From Chryseobacterium sp. VAUSW3 (lineage in GTDB: Bacteria; Bacteroidota; Bacteroidia; Flavobacteriales; Weeksellaceae): 64,000 nt of DNA. Below, in pieces: positions 1 to 10,227 of the stretch. Position 1 is the stretch's first letter, and every line of letters starts with the position of its first letter. The notes beneath the pieces are model-generated. The model made no database searches. It had not been told where the DNA came from and saw only the letters and a program-made list of their open reading frames with translations. The DNA is taken from assembly GCF_002205795.1 (NCBI RefSeq), contig NZ_NIUY01000001.1, positions 682,001 through 746,000 of the forward strand, given 5' to 3'. Position numbers and translations under genes: made by a program.

Positions 1-583
1 AGGTCGATTCAAATGAAGTTACTGTACGGTTAAGACTCGAAAGCAGTGCACGTATTGCCTGCTGATTCTGCGCATCGGTCATTGCGTTAGCATTCATCAT
101 CAAGCTGTCAACTCTTTTCAATACGATTTGCAGCTGGTCTTTCACCGGCCCCACCTGCGATGAGATATTATTCATCATCGAAAGCTTGAAAGCGCCCTTC
201 AATGTATCCCCGTCCTTTGCCATAGGACTTCCGTAGGCAAGGTTTACCCTCATTTCTTTTCCTGACATTAATCCTGGTTCGAAAATTTCTAAAGTAGAGC
301 GTTTGGAGAACTCGAAATTATCGTCTACCGTAACTTTTACTACGAAATGAATCTTCCCGTCGGGTTCTGTGATCGGAATGATCTGATCAACCTGCCCCAC
401 CTTTAATCCATTGATTGACACCGGATTAGAAGCCTCTAAACCTTCTACATTATCAAATTTTGCGTAAAAAATATTGTCGGTTGTGAAAAGGCTTTTGCCT
501 TTCATGAATTGGAACAGAATTATAAATCCTACAATTGCTAAAATTGCGATTAACCCTGCTTTTATTTCTTTTGTGAACTTCAC
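1..583 (-). CDS. MlaD/MCE family protein (partial, C-terminus outside window)
   Basis: This is the N-terminal 194 codons of an MCE-domain protein, the periplasmic lipid-binding part of a Mla-type phospholipid transporter. One N-terminal membrane segment (about residues 8-25) is followed by the MCE fold, with a recognisable GLEASNPVSINGLKVGQV stretch, then the start of a helical region that continues off the window edge. The start is a GTG at 583, chosen because the frame begins there with a basic residue run before the membrane helix and a TATATTTG -7 box lies 22 bases upstream. Its natural partners, MlaE and MlaF, are encoded about 10 kb away at 10.2-11.8 kb. Partner assignment is inferred. 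Confidence 0.9.
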   Translation of the reverse strand, partial: MKFTKEIKAGLIAILAIVGFIILFQFMKGKSLFTTDNIFYAKFDNVEGLEASNPVSINGLKVGQVDQIIPITEPDGKIHFVVKVTVDDNFEFSKRSTLEIFEPGLMSGKEMRVNLAYGSPMAKDGDTLKGAFKLSMMNNISSQVGPVKDQLQIVLKRVDSLMMNANAMTDAQNQQAIRALLSSLNRTVTSFEST

Positions 584-604
584 TTTTTCTTAATTTTTAA
601 TGGA

Positions 605-612
605 CAAATATA
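605..612 (-). promoter_or_regulatory. -7 promoter box for the mlaD-like gene
   Basis: Reads TATATTTG on the minus strand, a full match to the Bacteroidota -7 consensus TAnnTTTG, 22 bases before the GTG start at 583. No clear -33 TTG box was seen. Confidence 0.5.
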
Positions 613-654
613 ATACATTTTCAACGAAATTTTTAAATCTCCGGTCAGCAATGC

Positions 655-680
655 AAAAAGCGACCCATAAGGATCGCTTT
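655..680 (-). terminator. Rho-independent terminator after the ppiD-like gene
   Basis: On the minus strand a 10-pair stem (AAAGCGATCC with GGGTCGCTTT, one G-T pair) with a TTAT loop is followed by a T run. It lies 25 bases past the stop of the PpiD-like gene. Confidence 0.8.
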
Positions 681-704
681 GATATTATTAAATTACTTTT
701 CGAC

Positions 705-2855
705 TTATTGCTGTGCAGCCTGGTTATAAACCTCAATCCTGTAATCTTCGATTTTAGCATTGTCCTGAAGGCTCTTCAGCAATGCCTGACCGAACTGCTG
801 TGAATTCTGGCTGGCTAATGCCTGGGTTACCTGCTTGATGTCTCCCGGTTGTTTGTTAAGTGTTTCAGATTTTTTTACTAAAACATAAACTCCCGTCATT
901 CCTTCTACCGGATTTGAAACTTTACCCTTTGCAACACCAAATGCTGCACCGGCTACTTTAGGCTCCATAGCTCCGGCAATCTGAGGGCTCAACATATTCA
1001 CCTGTGCAGTTTGCTTCGCAGACCCGAACATTTTAGCGATCTGATCTAAGCTTGTTGCTTTGGCAGCGGTAATTTTATCTGAAATCTGTTTTGCTAAAAT
1101 TCTGTTTTTAACAATTGGCTCAATTTGATCACGAACAGCTTCCGGATCGGCAGTCCCCGGATCCTGAATTCCATTGAGGTAAGCTACGATTCTGTCTCCT
1201 GTACCATCAACCGTGAAGATATCAGCATCGCTTTTTTCACGTTTCTTATTAAATGCCCACGCAATAATTTCTTCGTCTTTATCCGTACCCAATCCTGGTA
1301 ACTGACCCTGGAAACGGCCAACTTCTTTTGGATTGAAGAACTGGTAATTGTTTTTCTTCGCTATATTGGCAAAATCATTAAATGTTTTACCCTGAATCTG
1401 CTGAATAAATCTTGTCGCCTTCGTATAAACCTCGCTTTCAGTTTTGTCTGAAGGTTTTATTGCTTTTACGAGGTTGGCAACTTTATAAGTCATCGCACCG
1501 GATTTCTTGTCCTCGATATTGATGATATGATAACCAAACTGTGTTTCCACAACTCCAGTGGCTCCTTTTCCATTATTCGCAAGGAAACTTAAATATTCCG
1601 GAACGAATGGCGTTGCAGGAGTTGTCCAGCCTACGCTTCCACCCTGTCCTGCAGATCCCGGATCAGAAGAATATTTCAGGAATTCTGCAAATTTAGCAGG
1701 CGTTGCTTTCAAAACAGCACCGATGGAATCTGCTAATTTTTTCGCTTCTTCTTTTGTTCTAGTCTCATTTGCACCAGCCTGATTTCCTTTATAAGAAACG
1801 AGAATATGTCTGGACAGTGTAGAGTCTGAAGGTTTTTTATCTAAAAGTTTAGATACAACATAAAAGTTCTGCTCTTTGTAAGGACCAAAAGTTGTTCCTA
1901 CTGCCGCACCTGCCACTTTATCTTTAATGGCAGCCGGCAGCTGTTCCGCTGAAAAGTAAGTTGGGTTATAAGGTAGGTCGGAATTAAGTGAAACAAACAT
2001 TGAATCGTTTGTAGTGTTCTGGAAATTTTCTTTTCCATCACTCATATCCGTTCCTTTCGAGAACAGTTTATTGATTTCGGCCTGGGTTACAGCTTCGTCC
2101 TGAGGGCTAGCTGCCGCTGGGAAATAAACCAATCCAATATTTCTGCTGGCATCTCTTTTAAACAGAATCGGATGTTTCTTGATATAATCTTCTAAATCTT
2201 TTGTTGTAACTTTCACAGGATTTTTCTGAGCGTATGTTGCATAATCAACTTTCACAAAATCGATGTCAGCAACCTGGTCTCTCTGCTTCATCATTTCCTC
2301 AGCCTCTTTTTTGCTTACGGTAATCCCTGTTGAAACGTTGGCGAAAAGCTGTCGGGCCATCATTCTGTATTCGATGGCTTTTTTTGTTTTCAACCAGTTG
2401 TTGTACATTTCTACGTTTCCGCTGTTGCGAAGTTCTTCGATCTGTTTTTTAATTTCCTGCACTTTGAAATTTCCTTTTGCATCAAAATTTTCTGGATTCT
2501 GCGCAAACATAGGATCAAACTGCAATTGGTTATAGAACATTTCATCGGTTAAGGTAAGTCCCATTTTTTCGAATTGCTGCTTAATCAGTTTCGACTGTAC
2601 TACCATTTGCCAAGCCTGTTCCTCCAGACCTTTTGTGGGCTGGCCTTGCTGCTGTGCCTGCTGCTGAAGTATGAAAAGCTGATCATCGAAATCTTCTTTT
2701 GTAATTTCATCACCATTTACTTTTCCGTAAACACCCGGTTTTGCACCGAATAATTTCTCCAAACTGTCAGGATTTACAACGAAAGCTAACATCGCAACTG
2801 CGATAATCCCCATTAAAAGCCAAGGTCTGTTTCTAATCTCTCCTAAAACTGCCAT
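705..2855 (-). CDS. ppiD: PpiD/SurA-type periplasmic peptidylprolyl isomerase
   Basis: A membrane-anchored periplasmic foldase of 716 residues that helps newly exported proteins to fold. One N-terminal membrane helix (about 12-28) follows a short cytoplasmic stretch. Residues about 40-210 form the SurA_N-like chaperone region, and a parvulin domain sits at about 347-449 (SRHILVSY at its start, GYHIINIEDK at its end). A second, parvulin-like or chaperone half follows to the C-terminus, so the domain order is that of Bacteroidota PpiD, which is longer than E. coli PpiD (about 620). It appears monocistronic, with a terminator behind it and a TATTTTCG box in front. Gene symbol by family, not by proven orthology. 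Confidence 0.9.
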   Translation of the reverse strand: MAVLGEIRNRPWLLMGIIAVAMLAFVVNPDSLEKLFGAKPGVYGKVNGDEITKEDFDDQLFILQQQAQQQGQPTKGLEEQAWQMVVQSKLIKQQFEKMGLTLTDEMFYNQLQFDPMFAQNPENFDAKGNFKVQEIKKQIEELRNSGNVEMYNNWLKTKKAIEYRMMARQLFANVSTGITVSKKEAEEMMKQRDQVADIDFVKVDYATYAQKNPVKVTTKDLEDYIKKHPILFKRDASRNIGLVYFPAAASPQDEAVTQAEINKLFSKGTDMSDGKENFQNTTNDSMFVSLNSDLPYNPTYFSAEQLPAAIKDKVAGAAVGTTFGPYKEQNFYVVSKLLDKKPSDSTLSRHILVSYKGNQAGANETRTKEEAKKLADSIGAVLKATPAKFAEFLKYSSDPGSAGQGGSVGWTTPATPFVPEYLSFLANNGKGATGVVETQFGYHIINIEDKKSGAMTYKVANLVKAIKPSDKTESEVYTKATRFIQQIQGKTFNDFANIAKKNNYQFFNPKEVGRFQGQLPGLGTDKDEEIIAWAFNKKREKSDADIFTVDGTGDRIVAYLNGIQDPGTADPEAVRDQIEPIVKNRILAKQISDKITAAKATSLDQIAKMFGSAKQTAQVNMLSPQIAGAMEPKVAGAAFGVAKGKVSNPVEGMTGVYVLVKKSETLNKQPGDIKQVTQALASQNSQQFGQALLKSLQDNAKIEDYRIEVYNQAAQQ

Positions 2856-2881
2856 CTTTTTTGTATAATTTTATCAGTTTG

Positions 2882-2889
2882 CGAAAATA
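2882..2889 (-). promoter_or_regulatory. Possible -7 box of the ppiD-like gene (TANNTTCG variant)
   Basis: Reads TATTTTCG on the minus strand, one base from TAnnTTTG, 27 bases before the start codon. The same variant occurs before rseP and coaBC. Confidence 0.35.
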
Positions 2890-2973
2890 CACATTTTTAA
2901 GAGATTAAGAAAAATTTTAAACATTTTAAACTTTTTTTTTCATAAAGATGGAAATTCTGTCTAAATATAGCGT

Positions 2974-2989
2974 TGGCATAATGCTTGTG
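2974..2989 (+). promoter_or_regulatory. Candidate sigma-54 promoter (-24/-12) upstream of lon
   Basis: The sequence TTGGCATAATGCTTGT keeps the TGGCA element and, after the correct spacing, TTG of the -12 element (consensus TGGCACRNNNNTTGCW). The GC of the -12 element is GT here. It lies about 100 bases before the lon ATG, so the leader would be about 90 nt. No TAnnTTTG box is obvious in the same interval. A sigma-54 activator gene exists elsewhere in the window. Confidence 0.35.
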
Positions 2990-3091
2990 AAATTAAGGCT
3001 ACCTATTTATTTAAGGCTGTTTTAAAGGAAAATCTTTAACAACAGTTCAATAACCCTACAATAAAATGACAATTTGTCACGCATAAATATT

Positions 3092-5497
3092 ATGGCAGAA
3101 TTTGATGATCTTAATTTTGATGAAATTATAAACGACGGCTTCAGTATCGTAGCAGAAGAAATTAATCTTTCCGATCTCATGAACGAACCTACAAATAACG
3201 AACAAACGGTTTTCCCGATTTTGCCGGTAAGAAATATGGTGATGTTTCCAAAAGTGGTAATTCCTATTACCGCCGGACGCGAAATGTCGATAAAATTGTT
3301 GGAAGAGGCACAGAAAAACAACGAATTTATCGGAATCATCAGCCAGAACAATTCCAGCATCGAAAATCCTACGGAAAATGATCTTTACAAAACCGGCACC
3401 CTTGCGAAAATCATTAAAATCATAAAACTTCCAGAAGGCAACATTACCGCCATCACCAGAGGTTTTCAAAGGTTTACGGTTAAAAATTTCACGCAAAGCC
3501 AGCCCTATTTCAAAGCAGAAATTACCAAACTGAAAGATGTCACTTCTAAGAAAACAGAAGAATACGCTGCGTTATTAGAGAACATTAAAGATTTGGCCCT
3601 GAAAATTGTTGAACTGGATCCAAACATTCCATCGGCTGCAAATTTCGCGATCAAAAACATGAATGATAACGAAGATTTGCTCAATTTCATTTGCACGAAC
3701 GCCAATTTCACGTCGGCGCAGAAACAGAAACTGCTGGAGGAAAAAAGTTTAATGATCCGTGCCCAGAAATGTTATGAACTGATGCATGATGAGTTCAGAA
3801 AACTTGAACTTAGGAACCAAATCCATCTTAAAACAAACCGCGAACTGGATAAAAGCCAGCGCGAATACTTCCTGAACCAACAGATCCGTGCGATCCAGGA
3901 AGAATTGGGCGGCGGCCCGGAATCTGATGTGGAAGAGCTTCTTCTGAAAGCAAAAAAAATAAAATGGAATGACGAGGTTGAAAATCATTTCCAGAAAGAA
4001 ATCAACCGACTGCAGCGCCAAAATCCAAATTCACCGGATTATAACGTGCAGAGAAATTATCTCGATTTCTTCACAGATCTGCCTTGGGAAAACTATTCTA
4101 AAGACGTTTTCGACATCACCAAAGCGCAAAAAGTTTTAGATAAAGCACATTTCGGGTTAGAAGATATCAAGAAAAGAATTCTGGAACACATGGCAGTTCT
4201 GAAACTGAAAAACAACATGAAATCTCCGATTTTGTGTCTGGTAGGCCCTCCGGGCGTGGGTAAAACATCGCTTGGCAAGTCGGTAGCTGATTCTCTTGGC
4301 AGAAAATATGTTCGCGTTTCATTAGGCGGACTTCATGATGAATCTGAAATCCGTGGCCACCGAAAAACCTATATCGGAGCAATGGCAGGAAGAATTCTTC
4401 AGTCAATCAAAAAGGCAGGAACCTCTAATCCGGTGATTGTTTTGGATGAAATCGACAAAATCGGTCAGGGAATTCATGGCGATCCAAGTTCAGCGTTGCT
4501 GGAAGTTCTTGATCCAGAACAGAACAGTGCTTTTTACGATAACTTTTTGGAGATGGGTTATGATCTTTCGAAAGTAATGTTTATCGCAACCGCAAACTCT
4601 TTGTCTACCGTTCAGCGTCCGCTTTTGGACCGAATGGAAATCATCGAAATCGCCGGCTACACTTTGGAAGAAAAAGTAGAGATTGCAAAACGACACTTAA
4701 TCAAAAAACAGCAGGACGAAAATGGACTGACCGCTAAATCATTCAAACTCGGAAATCCCGAACTTAAACACATTATCGATGCCCACACTTCTGAAAGCGG
4801 CGTTCGTAGTCTCGAGAAAAAAATTGCAGCCATTGCCAGATGGGTAGCGTTGCAGACCGCGATGGAGAAGGAATATGATCCCAAGATTTCAATTGAAAAA
4901 GTGGATGAAATTCTGGGAGTTCCAAGACCTAAAAGCCTTTCTGAAATTACTGGAGTTCCTGGTGTTGTAACAGGCTTAGCCTGGACGCAGGTTGGCGGCG
5001 ACATTCTTTTTATCGAAAGTATTCTAAGCGAAGGAAAAGGAAATCTCACAATGACCGGAAATCTCGGAACGGTGATGAAGGAATCTGCAACAATTGCTCT
5101 AGAATACATTAAGGCAAAACATGATGAAATGGGTATTTCTTCAGAAGATATTCAGAAGAAGAACATTCACGTTCACGTTCCGGAAGGTGCAACACCTAAA
5201 GACGGGCCTTCCGCCGGAATTGCAATGCTTACGTCCATTGTGTCGAGCTTCAAGAATAAAAAAGTGAAAGCTCATCTCGCCATGACCGGCGAAATAACCT
5301 TGCGCGGAAAAGTGCTTCCTGTAGGCGGAATTAAAGAAAAACTTCTGGCCGCAGCTCGCGCAGGAATCACCCACATTATTCTTTGTGAAGCTAACAGAAA
5401 AGATGTCGAAGAAATTAAAAAAGATTATTTAAAGACATTAAAAATCAGTTATGTGAGCAGAATGAGCGAAGTAATCGACCTGGCAATTGAAAAATAA
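3092..5497 (+). CDS. lon: ATP-dependent protease Lon
   Basis: Cytoplasmic AAA+ serine protease that degrades misfolded and regulatory proteins. The 801-residue product has the full LonA order: N-terminal substrate-binding domain (about 40-240), helical linker, AAA+ module with Walker A GPPGVGKT at about 385-392 and Walker B IVLDEID near 450, then the protease domain with the Ser707-Lys750 dyad (PSAGIA and GGIKEK motifs). I start at the ATG at 3092 rather than the in-frame TTG at 3074, because the encoded [12 protein letters not shown] is the usual beginning in relatives. It stands alone, with its own terminator. A sigma-54-like motif upstream may control it. Confidence 0.97.
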   Translation: MAEFDDLNFDEIINDGFSIVAEEINLSDLMNEPTNNEQTVFPILPVRNMVMFPKVVIPITAGREMSIKLLEEAQKNNEFIGIISQNNSSIENPTENDLYKTGTLAKIIKIIKLPEGNITAITRGFQRFTVKNFTQSQPYFKAEITKLKDVTSKKTEEYAALLENIKDLALKIVELDPNIPSAANFAIKNMNDNEDLLNFICTNANFTSAQKQKLLEEKSLMIRAQKCYELMHDEFRKLELRNQIHLKTNRELDKSQREYFLNQQIRAIQEELGGGPESDVEELLLKAKKIKWNDEVENHFQKEINRLQRQNPNSPDYNVQRNYLDFFTDLPWENYSKDVFDITKAQKVLDKAHFGLEDIKKRILEHMAVLKLKNNMKSPILCLVGPPGVGKTSLGKSVADSLGRKYVRVSLGGLHDESEIRGHRKTYIGAMAGRILQSIKKAGTSNPVIVLDEIDKIGQGIHGDPSSALLEVLDPEQNSAFYDNFLEMGYDLSKVMFIATANSLSTVQRPLLDRMEIIEIAGYTLEEKVEIAKRHLIKKQQDENGLTAKSFKLGNPELKHIIDAHTSESGVRSLEKKIAAIARWVALQTAMEKEYDPKISIEKVDEILGVPRPKSLSEITGVPGVVTGLAWTQVGGDILFIESILSEGKGNLTMTGNLGTVMKESATIALEYIKAKHDEMGISSEDIQKKNIHVHVPEGATPKDGPSAGIAMLTSIVSSFKNKKVKAHLAMTGEITLRGKVLPVGGIKEKLLAAARAGITHIILCEANRKDVEEIKKDYLKTLKISYVSRMSEVIDLAIEK

Positions 5498-5535
5498 TTT
5501 TCAGAATACATCGTTTTGATTTTTATAAAAACTTA

Positions 5536-5570
5536 AACCTCCGGAATTTTTCGGAGGTTTTATTTTTCTG
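5536..5570 (+). terminator. Rho-independent terminator of lon
   Basis: AACCTCCG pairs with CGGAGGTT around an 8-base AT-rich loop and is followed by TTATTTTT, about 40 bases after the lon stop. Confidence 0.85.
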
Positions 5571-5578
5571 TAAATTTG
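5571..5578 (+). promoter_or_regulatory. -7 promoter box of pgi
   Basis: TAAATTTG, a full TAnnTTTG match, directly behind the lon terminator and 50 bases before the pgi ATG. Confidence 0.55.
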
Positions 5579-5627
5579 CAGCGTCTTAACCAATGGAGCA
5601 TAACTCCTTACTTAAAACCTTCTGAAA

Positions 5628-7268
5628 ATGTTACCAAAGATAAATCCCGAACACACACAATCCTGGCAGGATCTCGAAATGCATTTTGCACAAAATGATT
5701 TTGATTTACGTTCACTCTTTAAAGAGAATCCCAACCGTTTCGCAGAATTTTCTGTAAAAAGAGACGGTTATCTTTTCGATTTTTCTAAAAACTTAATCGA
5801 TCGGGACACTTTTAATTTACTGATTAGATTAGCTGAAGAAACTCATTTGAAAGAAGCGATTTCAGCCATGTTTTCGGGCGAAAAAATAAATGAAACCGAA
5901 GGACGAGCTGTGCTTCATACCGCATTGCGGGACTTTTCAGAAGAGGAAATTATAGTGGATGGCGAAAACATAAAGCCAGGAATTAAAAAAGTTCTCGATC
6001 AGATGAAATCCTTTTCCGCGAAAGTAATTTCCGGGGAACACAAAGGCTTTTCAGGCAAAGAAATTACAGATGTAGTAAATATAGGTATCGGTGGTTCAGA
6101 TTTGGGTCCCGTAATGGTTTGCTCGGCATTGAAACATTTTAAAACGCGTTTAAATGTTCATTTTGTTTCCAATGTTGACGGAAATCACATTGCAGAAACC
6201 CTTAAAAATCTAAATCCCGAAACTACACTTTTCATTGTTGCGTCGAAAACATTCACCACCCAGGAAACCATGACTAATGCTGAATCAGCAAAAGACTGGT
6301 TCCTGAAAAAAGGTGCTCAGGAGGATGTGGCAAAACATTTCGTTGCACTTTCTACAAATACCAAATCGGTAAAAGAATTCGGCATCGCAGAAGAAAATAT
6401 TTTTGAATTCTGGGACTGGGTTGGTGGCCGTTATTCACTTTGGAGCGCTATCGGATTAAGTATTTGTCTTGCTGTAGGTTATGACAATTTCGAACAGTTA
6501 CTGAAAGGCGCAAACGAAACCGACACTCATTTTAAAACCGCAGATTTTGAGGAAAACATTCCTGTCCTCATGGCACTTTTAGGAATCTGGTACCGTAATT
6601 TTTACGGCGCCGGAACTTATGCCATTCTTCCGTATTCCCAGTATTTGGATCGTTTCCCGGCCTATCTTCAACAGGGAGATATGGAAAGTAACGGAAAATC
6701 GGTCGACAGAAACGGCGAATATGTTGAGTACGAAACAGGCCCAATTATTTGGGGAGAACCGGGAACCAACGGTCAGCACGCGTTCTATCAGCTGATTCAC
6801 CAAGGCACGGAATTGATTCCTGCTGATTTCCTGGCTTACGCGAAGTCATGCAATGAAGTTTCCGACCATCAGGATAAATTATTGGCCAACTTTTTTGCAC
6901 AAACAGAAGCTTTGGCTTTCGGAAAAAACGCAGAGGAGGTACACGCAGAATTAAAAGCATCAGGAAAATCTGACGAGGAGATTGAAAAACTATTGAATTA
7001 CAAGGTATTCGCCGGAGATTCGCCTACCAATTCATTCATTTTTAATGAACTTACCCCGTTCTCTCTCGGGCAGTTAATTGCGCTTTACGAACATAAAATA
7101 TTCGTTCAGGGGGTGATTTGGAACATCTTCAGTTTCGACCAGTTTGGTGTGGAACTCGGTAAAGTGCTGGCCGGAAAAATTTTGTCAGAACTCGAAAGTC
7201 AGGAGCCGGTAAATTCCCATGATTCTTCAACCAACGGTTTGATGAATTACTATAAAGCGAAGAAATAA
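5628..7268 (+). CDS. pgi: Glucose-6-phosphate isomerase
   Basis: Interconverts glucose 6-phosphate and fructose 6-phosphate in glycolysis and gluconeogenesis. The 546 residues match the size of the long bacterial PGI family. Two family signatures are visible: GIGGSDLGP near 158 and [14 protein letters not shown] near 265, and the late catalytic region [17 protein letters not shown] near 383. It has its own -7 box after the lon terminator and is followed by folD 24 bases downstream on the same strand, so pgi-folD-queE may be one transcript. Nothing unusual was seen. Confidence 0.97.
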   Translation: MLPKINPEHTQSWQDLEMHFAQNDFDLRSLFKENPNRFAEFSVKRDGYLFDFSKNLIDRDTFNLLIRLAEETHLKEAISAMFSGEKINETEGRAVLHTALRDFSEEEIIVDGENIKPGIKKVLDQMKSFSAKVISGEHKGFSGKEITDVVNIGIGGSDLGPVMVCSALKHFKTRLNVHFVSNVDGNHIAETLKNLNPETTLFIVASKTFTTQETMTNAESAKDWFLKKGAQEDVAKHFVALSTNTKSVKEFGIAEENIFEFWDWVGGRYSLWSAIGLSICLAVGYDNFEQLLKGANETDTHFKTADFEENIPVLMALLGIWYRNFYGAGTYAILPYSQYLDRFPAYLQQGDMESNGKSVDRNGEYVEYETGPIIWGEPGTNGQHAFYQLIHQGTELIPADFLAYAKSCNEVSDHQDKLLANFFAQTEALAFGKNAEEVHAELKASGKSDEEIEKLLNYKVFAGDSPTNSFIFNELTPFSLGQLIALYEHKIFVQGVIWNIFSFDQFGVELGKVLAGKILSELESQEPVNSHDSSTNGLMNYYKAKK

Positions 7269-7292
7269 ATCATAATCTAAAGTAAAAGTAAA

Positions 7293-8177
7293 ATGGCAAA
7301 AATTCTCGATGGGCTTAAGATTTCGAAAGAAATCAAGCAGGAAATTAGATCTGATGTTGAAAAAATTGTTGCAGGAAAAAGACGTGCACCACACTTGGTC
7401 GCAATTTTGGTAGGCAGCAATGGCGCAAGTATGACCTACGTAAACAACAAAATCAAAGACTGCAGGGAGGTAGGCTTTAAATCCTCTTTGGTTAAATTCC
7501 CAAGCACGGTTTCGGAAGCAGAACTTTTAGAGAAAATCGAGGAACTTAATAAGTCGAAAGATGTTGATGGTTTCATCGTGCAGTTGCCGCTACCTAAACA
7601 GATTGATCAGGAAAAAATCATCATGGCAATAGATCCGCGGAAAGATGTTGATGGATTTCATCCGGAAAATTTCGGAAAAATGGCTTTGGAAATGGACACA
7701 TTTTTACCCGCCACTCCTTTCGGAATACTCACTTTGCTCGAACGTTACGGTATCCAGACCGAAGGGAAACACTGTGTAATCATCGGAAGAAGCCGCATTG
7801 TGGGCAAACCAATGAGTATTTTGATGGGAAGAAAACATTTTCCGGGGAATTCCACCGTGACTTTAACCCATTCCTACACCCCGCACATCGAGAAATTCAC
7901 CCACCACGCGGATATTGTAATTACCGCCCTGGGAGATCCTAATTTCCTGAAAGCCGATATGATTAAAAAAGGAGCCGTAATTATTGATGTGGGAATTACA
8001 AGAATTACAAACGACTCTGAAAAAGGTTACGAACTGGTAGGTGACGTAGATTTCGAAAGTTGTAAAACAAAAGCAAGCTGGATTACGCCTGTACCTGGTG
8101 GTGTGGGGCCTATGACCAGAGCGATGCTGATGAAAAACACTCTTTTAGCTTACAAAACTTCAGTATATAATGACTAA
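7293..8177 (+). CDS. folD: Bifunctional methylenetetrahydrofolate dehydrogenase/cyclohydrolase FolD
   Basis: Cytoplasmic enzyme that turns 5,10-methylene-THF into 10-formyl-THF using NADP, feeding purine and formyl-Met synthesis. The 294 residues carry the catalytic YVNNKIKDC stretch with its lysine near 50-56, the FIVQLPLPKQ segment, the nucleotide-binding GRSRIVGKP loop near 165 and the C-terminal PVPGGVGPMTRAML signature. It follows pgi by 24 bases and its last eight bases overlap the start of queE, which indicates cotranscription and possibly coupled translation with the latter. Confidence 0.97.
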   Translation: MAKILDGLKISKEIKQEIRSDVEKIVAGKRRAPHLVAILVGSNGASMTYVNNKIKDCREVGFKSSLVKFPSTVSEAELLEKIEELNKSKDVDGFIVQLPLPKQIDQEKIIMAIDPRKDVDGFHPENFGKMALEMDTFLPATPFGILTLLERYGIQTEGKHCVIIGRSRIVGKPMSILMGRKHFPGNSTVTLTHSYTPHIEKFTHHADIVITALGDPNFLKADMIKKGAVIIDVGITRITNDSEKGYELVGDVDFESCKTKASWITPVPGGVGPMTRAMLMKNTLLAYKTSVYND

Positions 8178-8802
8178 AGAAGAAGAAAATATTTTATTGA
8201 ACCAAGGTAAAATGCTCCCGGTGATGGAGCATTTTTATACTTTGCAGGGCGAAGGTGCACACACCGGAAAAGCCGCATATTTCATCCGTCTTGGTGGCTG
8301 CGATGTAGGTTGCCATTGGTGCGATGTAAAAGAAAGTTGGGACCCCAACCTTCATCCCGTGATGGATGCTTTACAGATTGCCGAAATTGCTGCAAGCCAC
8401 TGCAAAACGATTGTACTTACAGGTGGCGAACCGCTGATGTGGAATCTGGAGGTTTTAACCTCGCGCCTGAAAGAACTGGGCTGCGAAATTCATATCGAAA
8501 CTTCCGGCGCCTATGAAATGAGCGGAATACTTGACTGGATCACCCTTTCTCCTAAAAAAACCGGTCTGCCAAAAGAAGAAATCTACGCGAAAGCCAGCGA
8601 ACTGAAAATGATCGTTTTCAACCACAGTGATTTTAAATTTGCTGAAGAACAGGCTGCAAAAGTTTCAGAAAACTGCAAACTTTATCTGCAGAGTGAGTGG
8701 AGCAAGAGAAATGAAATGTACCCAAAAATAACAGACTATATTCTTTTAAATCCGAAATGGCAGGCATCCGTGCAGACGCATAAATATTTGAATATTCCGT
8801 AA
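8170..8802 (+). CDS. queE: 7-carboxy-7-deazaguanine synthase QueE
   Basis: Radical SAM enzyme that makes 7-carboxy-7-deazaguanine in the queuosine/preQ0 pathway. The 210 residues show the substrate motif YTLQGEGAHTGKAAYF near 25, then the cluster motif C-x3-C-x2-C (GGCDVGCHWCD near 43-52), and the SAM-binding LTGGEPL near 83. It starts inside the end of folD (eight-base overlap). No other queuosine gene is next to it. The product is short, like other QueE proteins with a reduced radical SAM core. Confidence 0.95.
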   Translation: MTKEEENILLNQGKMLPVMEHFYTLQGEGAHTGKAAYFIRLGGCDVGCHWCDVKESWDPNLHPVMDALQIAEIAASHCKTIVLTGGEPLMWNLEVLTSRLKELGCEIHIETSGAYEMSGILDWITLSPKKTGLPKEEIYAKASELKMIVFNHSDFKFAEEQAAKVSENCKLYLQSEWSKRNEMYPKITDYILLNPKWQASVQTHKYLNIP

Positions 8803-8838
8803 ATTAAGTTAAATTTACTTTTTATATAATTCGGTTTT

Positions 8839-10191
8839 ATGCAAAAAATTCGATATTCTCGATATTTTAAAATTACATTTATACTCCTGGACGTGTTGGT
8901 TATTACCGGTGTATTTTTGTTCTTTTTCATCAGGAATAACGATGCACGCTACGAAAAAGACATTTGGGAGCAGAATCTGCTGTCCATTATTCTTCTTACG
9001 CTATTTTGGATTTTGCTCAGCGGGAGAACCAAACTCTATTCTGTCGCCCGAAATCTTACCTACACCATTTATCTAGAACGGCTGGTTACGCATATTTTCC
9101 TTTTTATATTTGGGGTAATTTTATTGGCAAAAGTAAGCAATAATGATTTTCTGAAACAGGATCGGTTTCTCATCGCCATCAACCTCTTTTTCCTTCTCTT
9201 CTTCATTAAATCCATAGTTTTTTTCACGCTGAAGTACATTCGGACATTGGGAATCAATTACAGAAATATTATGTTTTTTAGCAATGATTCCTCATCAGAA
9301 ATTCTGAAGAATATTTTAACAGATAGAAAGGATTACGGTTTTAAAATCTTCGATTATCCTGAAGAAGAGCAGTTTGATTTGGATAAACTCATTACTTTTT
9401 GGAAAGAAAAAGGCATCCACACGATGTATATGCCTTCAAATGGTTTCGAGAAAAATGACGAACAGGAAATCTACAGACTGGCAGCACTGCACAAAGTAAA
9501 AATATCGCTGATTCCCAGCATTGTAAAAAACAATTTTTTCCAGTATGACCTTGGATACATTGAAATGCAGCCGGTGCTGGAGCGCTCTAAATTCCCCCTG
9601 GATTATCTTACCAATATCCTGCTCAAGAGGGTCTTCGATATTATATTTTCGGTTATAATCCTCATTTTTATCTGTAGCTGGCTCTTTCCTGTTATTGCAA
9701 TCTTGATCAAAAGGGACAGCAAAGGACCTGTATTTTTTCTCCAAAAAAGATATGGCTTCCATGACGATGTTTTTCGGTGTATAAAATTCCGAACGATGTA
9801 TATGAATGCAGATTCGCTGCCAACAGATAAAAGAGTAACCCGGATTGGCAGGTTTCTGCGCAAAACAAGTTTAGATGAGATGCCGCAGTTCATCAATGTG
9901 CTGAAAGGAGAAATGTCGGTAGTAGGGCCAAGACCCCACATGCTGTTGGTAGATGATTTTTACAAACTTAAAATCGGTCGCTATTCGGTACGGAGTTTGG
10001 TTAAGCCTGGTGTTACCGGTCTTGCGCAAGTGAATGGTTTGCGTGGTGACAGTGGAAATATGGATATAAAAATGCAGAAAAGAATTCTGGCCGACGCTTT
10101 TTATGTTAAAAACTGGAGTTTCAGCTTAGATCTTGTGATCATTTTAAAAACAGTTTTTCTGGTTATTTGCGGCGATAAAAATGCCAATTAA
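8839..10191 (+). CDS. Exopolysaccharide polyprenyl glycosylphosphotransferase (sugar transferase)
   Basis: Membrane enzyme that starts capsule or exopolysaccharide units by moving a sugar-1-phosphate onto undecaprenyl phosphate. The 450 residues hold four or five N-terminal membrane helices (about 10-140), a Rossmann-like middle region, one further membrane hairpin (about 265-290) and the catalytic bacterial sugar transferase domain with KFRTMYMNAD, TSLDEMPQFINVLKGEMSVVG and the GPRPHM and KPGVTGLAQVNG signatures. No other polysaccharide gene is adjacent, so it is an isolated initiating transferase of the WcaJ/WbaP kind. The sugar cannot be told from the sequence. Confidence 0.92.
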   Translation: MQKIRYSRYFKITFILLDVLVITGVFLFFFIRNNDARYEKDIWEQNLLSIILLTLFWILLSGRTKLYSVARNLTYTIYLERLVTHIFLFIFGVILLAKVSNNDFLKQDRFLIAINLFFLLFFIKSIVFFTLKYIRTLGINYRNIMFFSNDSSSEILKNILTDRKDYGFKIFDYPEEEQFDLDKLITFWKEKGIHTMYMPSNGFEKNDEQEIYRLAALHKVKISLIPSIVKNNFFQYDLGYIEMQPVLERSKFPLDYLTNILLKRVFDIIFSVIILIFICSWLFPVIAILIKRDSKGPVFFLQKRYGFHDDVFRCIKFRTMYMNADSLPTDKRVTRIGRFLRKTSLDEMPQFINVLKGEMSVVGPRPHMLLVDDFYKLKIGRYSVRSLVKPGVTGLAQVNGLRGDSGNMDIKMQKRILADAFYVKNWSFSLDLVIILKTVFLVICGDKNAN

Positions 10192-10227
10192 AAAATATAG
10201 AAAAAAATAAAACACTAATTTAGCCGA

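Noticed and set aside
4657-5109. 150-residue open frame on the minus strand across lon
   Set aside because: Antisense to the conserved Lon protease; no signal, motif or promoter supports it.
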